From Bradyrhizobium murdochi (lineage in GTDB: Bacteria; Pseudomonadota; Alphaproteobacteria; Rhizobiales; Xanthobacteraceae), in contig NZ_AXAU01000001.1 of NCBI RefSeq assembly GCF_000472965.1, forward strand, positions 1,330,507 through 1,394,506: DNA of 64,000 nucleotides. The letters are read 5' to 3'. The notes under the pieces are model-generated. The model was given only the letters and a program-made list of their open reading frames with translations, did no database searches and was not told the origin of the DNA. Positions 18,101 through 26,734 of this stretch are shown in pieces; the stretch's first letter is position 1; each line of letters starts with the position of its first letter. Made by a program: the position numbers and the translations under genes.

Positions 18101-18871
18101 ATGGAAATGCTCAACCCTCATTGCGGCATCGACCGCGACGACAGAGGCGTCGTTCGCCTCGCGATCTGCAATGCGGGCCCTCTCAACGTCCTCTCCTCCG
18201 CCGTCACCGACGGCGTGCGCGCAGGGTTCGAGCGGCTCGCCGGCGACAACACCATTCGCGGGGTCATCCTCGCCGGCCAGAGCGAGAAGAGCATGATCGG
18301 CGGCGCCGACATCAAGGAGATGGCGCGCCTCGACCAGAAGTCGGCGGAAGCCTTCATCACGCGGTTGCGCGACCTCTGCGAGGCCGTGCGCCACTTTCCG
18401 GCGCCGGTGATCGCGCGGCTTCCCGGCTGGTGCCTCGGTGGTGGACTGGAAGTCGCCGCCGCCTGTGATTTCCGGATTGCGGCCCACGATGCCAAATTCG
18501 GCATGCCGGAAGTCCGCGTCGGCATCCCCTCGGTGATCCACGCCGCGCTGCTGCCGCGGCTGATCGGCTGGGGCCGCGCCCGCTGGCTGGTCATGACGGC
18601 GGAAAATATCGACGCGCCCACCGCGCTCGCCTGGGGCCTGGTCGATGTGGTCGCCAAGGAAGGCGGGCTCGATGCCGCGGTCGAGCATACCGTAAAGGCG
18701 CTGCTCGAATGCGGGCCCGAAGCGCTGCGTTCGCAGAAGGCTCTGCTGCGGCAATGGGAGGAGCTGCCGTTGACCGAATCCGTCAACTTTAGCGTCGGCA
18801 TATTCGGACAATCGTTCCTGACCGGCGAGCCGCAGCGGCTGATGCAGGGATTTCTCGACCGCAAGAAATAG
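18101..18871 (+). CDS. Enoyl-CoA hydratase/isomerase family protein
   Basis: 256 residues, standard for the crotonase fold. SMIGGADIKEMARL is the first oxyanion-hole segment, and PGWCLGGGLEVAAACDFRIA plus KFGMPEVRVGIPSVI carry the two Glu positions used in hydration. It may hydrate enoyl-CoA or act on a cyclic acyl-CoA; members closest in motif include cyclohexenyl-carbonyl-CoA hydratases, which I infer only loosely. ATG at 18101 is followed by another in-frame ATG two codons on, so the exact start is uncertain. It diverges from the thioesterase. Confidence 0.85.
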   Translation: MEMLNPHCGIDRDDRGVVRLAICNAGPLNVLSSAVTDGVRAGFERLAGDNTIRGVILAGQSEKSMIGGADIKEMARLDQKSAEAFITRLRDLCEAVRHFPAPVIARLPGWCLGGGLEVAAACDFRIAAHDAKFGMPEVRVGIPSVIHAALLPRLIGWGRARWLVMTAENIDAPTALAWGLVDVVAKEGGLDAAVEHTVKALLECGPEALRSQKALLRQWEELPLTESVNFSVGIFGQSFLTGEPQRLMQGFLDRKK

Positions 18872-18953
18872 ACGGAGGGACGCATGAGGCCTGCCGGTGA
18901 CATCTTTTAATCGGATTGCCTGGTTGCGATACTGTCGCGGTATAATATTAGAT

Positions 18954-18968
18954 TCATAATTCAATATC
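18954..18968. promoter_or_regulatory. 15-bp motif shared with the thioesterase/enoyl-CoA hydratase gap
   Basis: TCATAATTCAATATC, identical to the word at 17987-18001 except for one base. It lies 125 bp upstream of the MFS start, in an AT-rich stretch after a possible -10-like TATAAT at 18941-18946. Confidence 0.4.
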
Positions 18969-19093
18969 CGGCTTGCGCGGATCGCGCTGGCTCGTCATGT
19001 CCTGAAATGAGGGAAGTACGACATTCAAGTCAGACGACCATCACGTCAGAATACTGAAAGCAAACCCTTCCCACCCGAATTCGCCGAGGCCCA

Positions 19094-20374
19094 ATGATCT
19101 CGAACTGGCTGTCAGCCGCCCTCGCCCGCCGCAATATTCATTACGGCTGGGTGATGGTCGCCGTGACCTTCCTCACCGCCCTGATCTCCGCCGGCACGGT
19201 CGGCGCGCCCGGCGTCTTCATCGTGCCGTTGCAGAAGGAATTCGGCTGGACGACGGCGGAGATTTCTTCCGCGCTGTCGATCCGCTTCATCCTGTTCGGG
19301 CTGATGGCGCCCTTTGCCGCAGCGCTCATGAACCGCTACGGGCTGCGCAATGTGACGCTGCTGGCGCTGCTGATCGTCGTCTCCGGCCTCGTCGCGTCAC
19401 TGGCGATGACACAGGTCTGGCAGCTCATGCTGCTGTGGGGCGTGGTGATCGGGCTCGGCACCGGCATGACGGCGCTGGTGCTGGGCGCCACGATTGCGGC
19501 ACGCTGGTTCGTGGCGCGGCGCGGTCTCGTCGTCGGCATCCTGACCGCAAGCGTCGCCACCGGACAGCTCGCCTTCCTGCCGCTGCTGGCGAGCCTGACC
19601 GAAGCATACGGCTGGCGGATCGCGCTGGGCCTGGTGTGCATGATGCTCGGCGTTGCCGCTTTCGCCGTGCTGATGATCATGCGCGACCGGCCGAGCGATG
19701 TGGGTTTAAGGCCATTCGGCGACGAAGGCACCGAGCCGCTGCCGGCGCCTCCCCCGAACAACACCCCGATCATGGCAGCGGCGCTCGGCACGCTGCGCGA
19801 TGCCTCGAAGTCGGGCGTGTTCTGGATCCTGTTCGCCACATTCTTCATCTGCGGGGCGAGCACCAACGGGCTGGTCCAGGTTCACCTGATTCCGATGTGC
19901 CTCGATTTCGGCATTCCACAGGTGCAGGCGGCGAGCCTGCTGGCTGCGATGGGCATATTCGATTTCGTTGGCACCATCGCTTCCGGCTGGCTGTCGGACC
20001 GCTACGACAATCGCTGGCTGCTGTTCTGGTATTACGGGCTGCGCGGCCTATCGTTGCTGTTCCTGCCGTTCTCCGATTTTACACTCTACGGCCTTTCGCT
20101 GTTTGCGATGTTCTACGGGCTCGACTGGATCGCAACCGTGCCGCCGACGGTGCGGCTCGCCACCCAGCGGTTCGGCCCCGAGCGCGCCAATTTGGTGTTC
20201 GGTTGGATTTTTGCCGGCCATCAACTCGGCGCCGGCGTCGCCGCTTTCGGTGCGGGCTTGTCGCGGACGGTGCTGCAGACCTACCTGCCGGCGTTCTTCG
20301 TTGCCGGCGCGCTCTGCGTGGTGGCGGCGCTGATTGTGCTGGCGATCTCGCGGCCGAAGGCGGCGGTGGTGTGA
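19094..20374 (+). CDS. MFS transporter
   Basis: 426 residues with about 12 hydrophobic segments in two halves and a central hydrophilic loop (around residues 200-225, RDRPSDVGLRPFGDEG). The first segment reads HYGWVMVAVTFLTALISAGTVGAPGVFIVPL. The pattern resembles the monocarboxylate/oxalate-formate (OFA-like) branch of the major facilitator superfamily in the inner membrane. The substrate is unknown. The shared upstream motif may tie it to the thioesterase/enoyl-CoA hydratase pair. It converges on the carboxyltransferase gene with a palindrome in between. Confidence 0.88.
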   Translation: MISNWLSAALARRNIHYGWVMVAVTFLTALISAGTVGAPGVFIVPLQKEFGWTTAEISSALSIRFILFGLMAPFAAALMNRYGLRNVTLLALLIVVSGLVASLAMTQVWQLMLLWGVVIGLGTGMTALVLGATIAARWFVARRGLVVGILTASVATGQLAFLPLLASLTEAYGWRIALGLVCMMLGVAAFAVLMIMRDRPSDVGLRPFGDEGTEPLPAPPPNNTPIMAAALGTLRDASKSGVFWILFATFFICGASTNGLVQVHLIPMCLDFGIPQVQAASLLAAMGIFDFVGTIASGWLSDRYDNRWLLFWYYGLRGLSLLFLPFSDFTLYGLSLFAMFYGLDWIATVPPTVRLATQRFGPERANLVFGWIFAGHQLGAGVAAFGAGLSRTVLQTYLPAFFVAGALCVVAALIVLAISRPKAAVV

Positions 20375-20381
20375 CGCTGTT

Positions 20382-20472
20382 GTAGGGTGGGCAAAGGCGC
20401 GTGTGCGCCGTGCCCACCATTTCTCCAAATCCGCGACAGAGTGGTGGGCACGCTTCGCTTTGCCCACCCTAC
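20382..20472. repeat. GTAGGGTGGGCAAAG-family palindrome at a convergent junction
   Basis: GTAGGGTGGGCAAAGGCGC on the left faces GCTTTGCCCACCCTAC on the right, with inner GTGCCCACCA and TGGTGGGCAC. It fills the gap between the MFS stop and the carboxyltransferase stop. Confidence 0.92.
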
Positions 20473-20476
20473 AAGC

Positions 20477-22036
20477 TCACGGCCGCGTCGACATGTTGCT
20501 CGGCGGGCCGACGGTGCGGATCGGTTCGGCGAGTCGCGCGAACTCGCACAGCAGCGAACGCGTCTTGCGCGGGTCGATCACTTCCTCGACCCAGAATTTC
20601 TCGGCGGAGCGGAACGGCGAGCGCAGCTTGTTGAGGCGGTCCTCGATCTCTTTCAATTTCGCGGCCGGGTCATCCGACCCGTCGATATCGGCGCGATAGG
20701 CAGCCTCGATGCCACCTTCGAGCGGCAGCGAGCCCCAATAGGCCGACGGCCAAGCATAGCGCATCGAATAGCGGTTGGCCGGCTGGTGCACGACGCCGGC
20801 GACACCGAACGCATTGCGCACGATGATGGTGCACCAAGGCACGGTCGACTGGTTGACTGCCGCCATCGCCCGCACCCCGTGGCGGATGGTCGCCGACTTC
20901 TCGGCCTCGAGCCCGATCATGAAGCCGGGACAATCCATTAGATAAACCACCGGCAAATGGAAGGTCTCGGCGAAATCGACCCAGCGCACCACCTTCTGGC
21001 AGGCTTCCGCCGTCCATGACCCGCCATAGTGGAAAGGATCGCTGGCGAGCAGCAGCACCGCGCGGCCCTCGAACCGGGCAAGGCCCGTGATGATCGGACG
21101 GCCGAAATTGGCGTTCACTTCGAAGAACGAGCCCTTGTCGACGACGGCGTCGATGATCGGGCGCATCTTGTAGACCTGGCGGCGATTGCGCGGCACCGCG
21201 TTCAATAGCGATTCTTCCGCGCGTTCGGGATCGTCGCTGCAGGCCGTGGTCGGCGGCAGGTCGTATACCGAGGACGGCAGATAGGATAGAAAACGCCTGG
21301 CGCGTTCGAACGCCTCTTCCTCGGTATCGACGGCATCATCGACGCCGCCGGCGCGGGTCTGGATCTCGGCGCCGCCAAGCTCCTGTTTCGTCAGGTCCTG
21401 GCCGAGGCGTTTTACGACCGGCGGGCCGGCGACGAACATCGCGGAATTTCGGGTCATGACGGAATAATGGCTAGCGGCAAGCCGCGCCGCGCCAAGGCCT
21501 GCGACCGAACCGAGCCCGAGCGCGACCACGGGCACCCGCGCCATGTTCGCCGTCGTGAACCAATACCAGCGCGTGCCGCCGACCCCGCCGGGCAGATTCG
21601 CAGCGCCCCGCGTCTCGATCGTCTTCACCGAGCCGCCGCCGCCCGAGCCTTCGATGACGCGGATGATCGGCACGCGAAAATCGTGCGCCATCTCCTCGGC
21701 CATCAGCGGCTTGGCCGAGATCGAGGCATCGGCCGAGCCGCCGCGCACGGTGAAATCGTCGCCGACGACAACCACGGTACGGCCGTCGACCCTGCCGCGG
21801 CCGAACACGCAGTTTGCCGGCGTCAGGTGCTTGAGTTCGCTGTTTTCGTCGTATTCGGCGATGCCGGAAATCGCGCCGATCTCGTGGAAGGAGTCCTTGT
21901 CGATCAGTTTGTCGATGCGCTCACGAACCGTGAGCCGGCCCTGGTCATGCTGGCGCTTGACCTTGTCAACGCCTCCCATCTCGCGCGCGAACGCTTCGCG
22001 CCGAGCGAGCTCGTCGAGCTCCGGCTTCCAGTTCAT
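20477..22036 (-). CDS. Acyl-CoA carboxylase, carboxyltransferase (beta) subunit
   Basis: 519 residues of the biotin-dependent carboxyltransferase family (PccB/MccB/AccD5 type). It begins ELDELARREAFAREMGG and has two crotonase-like halves. RVIEGSGGGGSVKTIETRGA and FNANFGRP-type loops (here VNANFGRPIITGLARFEGR), with LMDCPGFMIGLEAE, form the acyl-CoA and biotin sites. The start at 22036 is preceded by ACGGAGGATACG and lies inside the 3' end of the IclR gene. It transfers CO2 between carboxybiotin and an acyl-CoA. A stand-alone biotin carrier is encoded nearby, but no biotin carboxylase is present in the window. Confidence 0.9.
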   Translation of the reverse strand: MNWKPELDELARREAFAREMGGVDKVKRQHDQGRLTVRERIDKLIDKDSFHEIGAISGIAEYDENSELKHLTPANCVFGRGRVDGRTVVVVGDDFTVRGGSADASISAKPLMAEEMAHDFRVPIIRVIEGSGGGGSVKTIETRGAANLPGGVGGTRWYWFTTANMARVPVVALGLGSVAGLGAARLAASHYSVMTRNSAMFVAGPPVVKRLGQDLTKQELGGAEIQTRAGGVDDAVDTEEEAFERARRFLSYLPSSVYDLPPTTACSDDPERAEESLLNAVPRNRRQVYKMRPIIDAVVDKGSFFEVNANFGRPIITGLARFEGRAVLLLASDPFHYGGSWTAEACQKVVRWVDFAETFHLPVVYLMDCPGFMIGLEAEKSATIRHGVRAMAAVNQSTVPWCTIIVRNAFGVAGVVHQPANRYSMRYAWPSAYWGSLPLEGGIEAAYRADIDGSDDPAAKLKEIEDRLNKLRSPFRSAEKFWVEEVIDPRKTRSLLCEFARLAEPIRTVGPPSNMSTRP

Positions 22037-22946
22037 TCGTATCCTCCGTCTTGATGATCTTGTTGTTATTATTATGGGCCGGCACCGGAAGCGGCTTTCT
22101 TTCGATCCGGTTGGCGAAGATGTCGCCCTCGGCGCCTTCCAGCAGGCCGCCGATCGCAACGCCGAGTTCGAGCATCTGCGGCGCCACTTCCCGGTGCAGC
22201 CGCTCCTCGTCGAACATCGCGGCGAGAAGGCCGATCGTCACGACGACAAAGGTTTGATATTGCGGCGACCACACCGGCACCGCGCACCCGTTGATATGTG
22301 GGCTCCAGGTGCCGCAGCCGACGACATAGCCATGTTCGCGCAGATGGCGGCGGTTATCTTCGATGCGCGGCTTCAACAGCGCCGCATCTGCCGGTATCTC
22401 ACGCTCCATTTCGGCGATCAGGGCGTCGCCGACGTCGGTGTCGAGCGCTGCGGTGTAGGCAAAGCCGGCCGCGGTGCTCGTCATCGAGATGCGACTGCCG
22501 GTGCCTTCGTGCAGGCCGAGCGCGTTCGCCGCGCGCGCGAATTCGAGATAGACGAGGTGATAGCGATCGGGAATCACGAAGCCGACGGTGCCCGGCAATT
22601 GATCGGCGACGTCCTGCAGACGCAGCCTGATCAGATTGCGAAGCTGCAACCCCTTCATCATCGAAGTGCTCATCGCCACCGCGCTTGGACCGATGCGGTA
22701 TTTCTGGTCGCGCGGCAGATAGACGAGTTGGCCCATCCGCGTCAGCGTATGGGTGAGCCGCGATACCGTCGACCGCGGCAGACCGCAGCGGCTGGAAATT
22801 TCCAGATTGCCTAGTCTCGCTTCATGACCTTCGAAGCAGCGCAAGACGTCGAACGCCCGCGACACCACCTGGATCACATCACCCTCGCCCGCCAGATCGC
22901 TGGCGAGCATTCCTTGTTTGCTAAGCCTTTCCGAGCGTCTTCCCAT
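21966..22946 (-). CDS. IclR family transcriptional regulator
   Basis: 326 residues, some 60 longer than a typical IclR. The N-terminal winged helix (about residues 27-90: VIQVVSRAFDVLRCFEG, then SSRCGLPRSTVSRLTHTL) and the C-terminal effector domain (FVIPDRYHLVYLEF, then GLLAAMFDEERLHREVAPQMLELG) are both intact. The start at 22946 (MGRRSERLSK) is chosen over one at 23018. The last 35 or so residues (an Asn run, then an Arg/Ala-rich tail) are encoded across the Shine-Dalgarno sequence and first 71 bp of the carboxyltransferase gene. They look non-conserved, so the natural stop may once have been earlier. It diverges from the biotin carrier. Confidence 0.87.
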   Translation of the reverse strand: MGRRSERLSKQGMLASDLAGEGDVIQVVSRAFDVLRCFEGHEARLGNLEISSRCGLPRSTVSRLTHTLTRMGQLVYLPRDQKYRIGPSAVAMSTSMMKGLQLRNLIRLRLQDVADQLPGTVGFVIPDRYHLVYLEFARAANALGLHEGTGSRISMTSTAAGFAYTAALDTDVGDALIAEMEREIPADAALLKPRIEDNRRHLREHGYVVGCGTWSPHINGCAVPVWSPQYQTFVVVTIGLLAAMFDEERLHREVAPQMLELGVAIGGLLEGAEGDIFANRIERKPLPVPAHNNNNKIIKTEDTNELEAGARRARSARSVRARDGRR

Positions 22947-23086
22947 TGTTATGGCTCCATGGCCTAATTCCGCCCTGCGGAACAAAATTCCACTTGCAGA
23001 ACAAACTACCTCAGGCAATCTGCGGCGACAACAAAAAGCCGTTCACGAGGACAGCCTGTCCGTCAGACGGTCCCGGGAGAACGGAA

Positions 23087-23308
23087 ATGCCAGAGATCAA
23101 GATTGTTACCGAAGTCGCCGGACGCGTGTGCGCGCTTCCCGTCGCAACTGGTGGCAATGTCGGCGACGGCGACGAGATCGCTTTCGTCGAGGCCATGAAG
23201 ATGGAAATTCCGGTCACGTCGACGACGGCCGGAAAGATCAAGGCCATCCTGGTCAAACTCGACGACGTTATCGCCGAAGGACAGATTGTCGCGATCATCG
23301 AAGCTTAA
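23087..23308 (+). CDS. Stand-alone biotinyl-lipoyl carrier protein
   Basis: 73 residues forming just one biotin/lipoyl domain. FVEAMKMEIPV carries the biotinyl Lys38 in the canonical EAMKM, and GRVCALPVATGGNVGDGDEI and GKIKAILVKLDDVIAEGQ are the flanking hammerhead strands. It is preceded by GGGAGAACGG. An in-frame start at 22946 exists, but its extra 47 codons are not domain-like. It should carry carboxybiotin for the carboxyltransferase encoded on the other side of IclR. Confidence 0.9.
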   Translation: MPEIKIVTEVAGRVCALPVATGGNVGDGDEIAFVEAMKMEIPVTSTTAGKIKAILVKLDDVIAEGQIVAIIEA

Positions 23309-23430
23309 CCGGATCCCGGCATAAACTGCTCACGACCAGTTCCGCGACAATCGTTGCCATCGCAAGCCGCCGATGACATGATCAACGCTAACAAGACAAT
23401 TTTCGCATAGCGAAACAATCTGAGGGGAAC

Positions 23431-24594
23431 ATGATTCATCGCTTGAAGGCGCTCGCGCCAATCGCTCTTGCAGGTACCGCCTTGCTGACCTCGCCGGCGG
23501 CATACGCTGATGATGTCAAGCTGCCGCCGACCATGGTGGTCACCGCCTATGACACCGGCACCGCGGGCTTCAACATCGCCGTCGGCGTCGGCAAGATGAT
23601 GAAGGACAAATACGGCACCGACGTTCGCGTGCTGCCCGCCGGCAATGACGTGGCGCGACTGGCGCCGCTGCGCGCCAAGCGCGCAGCCATGTCCGCCATG
23701 GGTTCCGGCACCTATTTCGCCCAGGAAGGTGTGTTCGAATTCGGCACCAAGGAATGGGGTCCGCAGCCGCTGCAACTCGTGCTGTCCACGGTCGATTGCA
23801 ACGCAGCCACGCTCGGCGTTGCCAAGGATACCGGCGTGACCGAGATCAAGCAGCTCAAGGGCAAGCGCGTCGGCTTTGTGGTCGGTTCGCCGGCGCTCAA
23901 TCAGAACGCGCTCGCCATTCTGGCTTTCGGCGACCTCAAGCAAAGCGACGTCAAGGTCGTCGAGTTCTCGAGCTACGGCGCGATGTGGAAGGGCATGATC
24001 AATAACGACGTCGACGCTGCTTTCGCCACCACCATCACCGGCCCGGCGAAGGAACTCGAGACATCACCGCGCGGCATCATCTGGCCGCCCTTGCCTCACA
24101 ACGACAAGGCCGGCTGGGAGCGCGTGAAAAAGGTCGGCTCGTTCTTTTTCCCGCACGTCGCGACCTGCGGCGCCGGCATCTCCAAGGACAAGCCGATCGA
24201 GCTCGGCAACTATCCCTACCCGATCTTCATGGTGTATGGCTCACTGCCCGCCGACGAGGTCTATGCCATCACCAAGGCGATGATCACGGGCTACGACGCC
24301 TATAAGGATTCCGCGCCGGGCGCGGCCGGTCTTGCGGCCGACCGCCAAACCAAGAACTGGGTGGTTCCGGTGCATCCGGGCGCCGCCAGGGCGCTGAAGG
24401 AAGCCGGTCAATGGACCGACGCTCAGGAAGCCTACAACAAGGAATTGCTGAAGCGCCAGCAGGTGCTGGCCGCCGCGTGGACGGACTACGGCAAGTCCAG
24501 CCCGCCATCGGATGACAAGGCGTTTCTCGAAGGCTGGATGAAGGCGCGCGCTGCGGCGCTGGCAAAGGCGAACATGCCCAACGGCTTTGAATAG
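23431..24594 (+). CDS. TAXI family TRAP transporter substrate-binding protein
   Basis: 387 residues. A signal peptide (residues 1-26: MIHRLKALAP, hydrophobic core, AAYADD) directs it to the periplasm. TAYDTGTAGFNIAVGVGKMMKDKYG and LPAGNDVARLAPLRAKRAAMSAMGSGTY match TAXI proteins, which fold like glutamate-binding proteins. It has a strong ribosome-binding site (GAGGGGAAC). It is followed after 48 bp by its fused membrane component, so the pair is a complete TAXI-TRAP importer driven by an ion gradient. The ligand is unknown; the downstream glutaminase makes a glutamine/glutamate-type ligand conceivable but not shown. Confidence 0.9.
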   Translation: MIHRLKALAPIALAGTALLTSPAAYADDVKLPPTMVVTAYDTGTAGFNIAVGVGKMMKDKYGTDVRVLPAGNDVARLAPLRAKRAAMSAMGSGTYFAQEGVFEFGTKEWGPQPLQLVLSTVDCNAATLGVAKDTGVTEIKQLKGKRVGFVVGSPALNQNALAILAFGDLKQSDVKVVEFSSYGAMWKGMINNDVDAAFATTITGPAKELETSPRGIIWPPLPHNDKAGWERVKKVGSFFFPHVATCGAGISKDKPIELGNYPYPIFMVYGSLPADEVYAITKAMITGYDAYKDSAPGAAGLAADRQTKNWVVPVHPGAARALKEAGQWTDAQEAYNKELLKRQQVLAAAWTDYGKSSPPSDDKAFLEGWMKARAAALAKANMPNGFE

Positions 24595-24642
24595 CGCTGC
24601 CTCACTCGCCTGGGGGTCCAAGGCGAATACCGTCTAGGGGGA

Positions 24643-26712
24643 ATGATGTCACCTGCTGCGAGTGATAGCGTAGCCGCGCCTGCAAAACGAGTTGAATTCG
24701 ACGACCCGCATGCCAACATGCAGGAAGCCGAAGTCACGCGGGTGCGGACATTGCGCGGGGCGTGGCGCTGGACGCTGGTGGTTGCAACCGCGGTAACCAT
24801 CCTGCTGTGCATCAACCAGCAATTCTCCCTGCGCTTCTTCCTCGGCTACACCCAGCTCAACACCGAGTATTTCTATCTCCTGATCGCGCTGATGCTGCCG
24901 TTCACGTTCCTGATCTTTCCGGGGACCGGGAGCGCGCCGCTCGATCGAGTTCCCTGGTATGACATCCTGCTGTTTGTCGCTAGTTTCGCCTGCGCAATCC
25001 TCCTGATGCGCAGCGTCCGCAAGGCGGCAGAAGCCGGCTGGGAATTCGGCGGCGCGCCGACCTACGTGATCGTCGCCGGCGTCATCATGTGGGTCGTGCT
25101 GATGGAAGCGTTGCGGCGCACCGGCGGCTGGAGCCTGCTGCTGAGCGTGCTGCCGTTTACGGTGTACCCGCTGTTCGCCGACGCGACGTGGCTGGGGCCG
25201 TTTCGCGGCACCCAATCGACACTCGAACAAGCGACGGCGTATCACGTGCTTTCGGGCGAAAGCCTGCTCGGAATCCCGATCCAGGCCTTCGCGGATACTG
25301 TGATCGGCTTCCTGGTGTTCGGCACGGCGCTGATGATGACGGGCGCCGGAAAGTTTTTCATCAACCTGGCATTCGCTCTGTGCGGTACTTTCCGTGGCGG
25401 CGCTGCGAAAGTCTGCATCTTCGCGTCCGGCCTGCTCGGCATGATGTCGGGCTCGATCATCTCCAACGTGCTGACCGCCGGCACCATGACCATTCCCGTC
25501 ATGAAGAAGAGCGGGTTCCGCGCCTCCTATGCCGGAGCGATCGAGGCCTGCGCCTCGACCGGCGCCGTGCTGGCGCCGCCGGTGATGGGCGCGACCGCGT
25601 TCGTCATCGCGCAGTTCCTCAACGTCAGCTACGCGGATGTGGCGCTTGCTGCGATCATTCCGGCGACCCTCTACTACATCGGCCTGTTCATGCAGGTGGA
25701 CTCGTATGCGGCCCGCCACAACCTGAAGGGCATTCCGCGCGCCGAACTGCCCAGGGTCTGGGACACGATCAAGGACGGCTGGTACTACGTCTTCGTGATC
25801 GCGCTGCTGATCGTGATGCTCTTATACTTCAAGCGTGAGAGCCACGCGCCGTTTTATGCTACGGCGCTGCTGCTGGTCCTAAATCAGCTTTTCTCCAAGG
25901 ATACGCGCTGGACGCCGACGACCATCAGCAAGTTCCTTGAGGTCAACGGCCGCACCTTCGTCGAGCTGGTCGGCATCCTTGCCGGTTGCGGGCTCTTGAT
26001 CGGCGCGTTCTCGATGACCGGCGTGGTCTCGAGCCTCGCCAATGACCTGTTGCGGATCGCCGGCGACAACGCACTCCTGCTGCTCGTGATGTGCGCCTTC
26101 ACCAGCCTCGTGCTCGGGCTCGGGCTGACGACGACGGCCTGCTACATCTTCCTCGCCATCCTGGTGGCGCCTGCGCTGGAAAAGCTCGGTCTCAACCGCA
26201 TGGCCGTGCACATGTTCATCTTCTATTGGGGCATGCTGTCCTCTATCACGCCGCCGGTCGCAATCGCTTCCTTTGCCGCGGCCGGCATCGCCGGCTCGCC
26301 AGCAATGAAGACGGGCTGGGAATCGATGTGGGTCGGCTGCATCATCTACTTCATTCCGTTCTTCTTCGTGTTGAACCCGGCGCTGGTGCTGCAAGGACCA
26401 GACCCGTATCTCGCAGCCTTGGGGTTGATGGGACTGGCCGCGTTCGGCACCCTGTTCATTTGCGGCGGCATTCAGGGCTATCAGGTCTTTGTCGGAGATC
26501 TCAGAGCCGCCGGCACATTGGAATGGCCGCTGCGGGTGTTGTTCGTAGTTGGTGGCTTCGTGGTGGCGACGCCGGGCGGCGGGATCATTCCGCTGTCGCA
26601 GATGCAGGTGACCCTGCTCGGTCTGGCCATTCTCATTCCCACGGCGCTGGTCGCGCTGCTGCTGGTGCGCCGCCAGACGCTGGCGTCGCCGAACGGGTTG
26701 CACGCACCCTGA
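24643..26712 (+). CDS. TRAP transporter fused permease (4TM/12TM)
   Basis: 689 residues with many hydrophobic segments. The N-terminal part (about residues 40-200) corresponds to the small DctQ-like subunit and the rest to the large DctM-like subunit, the usual fusion partner of TAXI binding proteins. GMMSGSIISNVLTAGTMTIPVMKKSGFRASYAGAIEACASTGA and WGMLSSITPPVAIASFAAAGIAGS are the paired pore motifs of the TRAP M subunit. It acts in the inner membrane. It is 22 bp upstream of the glutaminase fusion gene, so all three are probably one transcript. Confidence 0.92.
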   Translation: MMSPAASDSVAAPAKRVEFDDPHANMQEAEVTRVRTLRGAWRWTLVVATAVTILLCINQQFSLRFFLGYTQLNTEYFYLLIALMLPFTFLIFPGTGSAPLDRVPWYDILLFVASFACAILLMRSVRKAAEAGWEFGGAPTYVIVAGVIMWVVLMEALRRTGGWSLLLSVLPFTVYPLFADATWLGPFRGTQSTLEQATAYHVLSGESLLGIPIQAFADTVIGFLVFGTALMMTGAGKFFINLAFALCGTFRGGAAKVCIFASGLLGMMSGSIISNVLTAGTMTIPVMKKSGFRASYAGAIEACASTGAVLAPPVMGATAFVIAQFLNVSYADVALAAIIPATLYYIGLFMQVDSYAARHNLKGIPRAELPRVWDTIKDGWYYVFVIALLIVMLLYFKRESHAPFYATALLLVLNQLFSKDTRWTPTTISKFLEVNGRTFVELVGILAGCGLLIGAFSMTGVVSSLANDLLRIAGDNALLLLVMCAFTSLVLGLGLTTTACYIFLAILVAPALEKLGLNRMAVHMFIFYWGMLSSITPPVAIASFAAAGIAGSPAMKTGWESMWVGCIIYFIPFFFVLNPALVLQGPDPYLAALGLMGLAAFGTLFICGGIQGYQVFVGDLRAAGTLEWPLRVLFVVGGFVVATPGGGIIPLSQMQVTLLGLAILIPTALVALLLVRRQTLASPNGLHAP

Positions 26713-26734
26713 TTGCGTTGCACAACAGGAGGCG

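Noticed and set aside
17987..18964. Long minus-strand open frame of about 325 codons opposite the enoyl-CoA hydratase gene
   Set aside because: It is the antisense shadow of a well-supported gene; GC-rich codon bias opens that frame, and the product lacks any recognisable domain.
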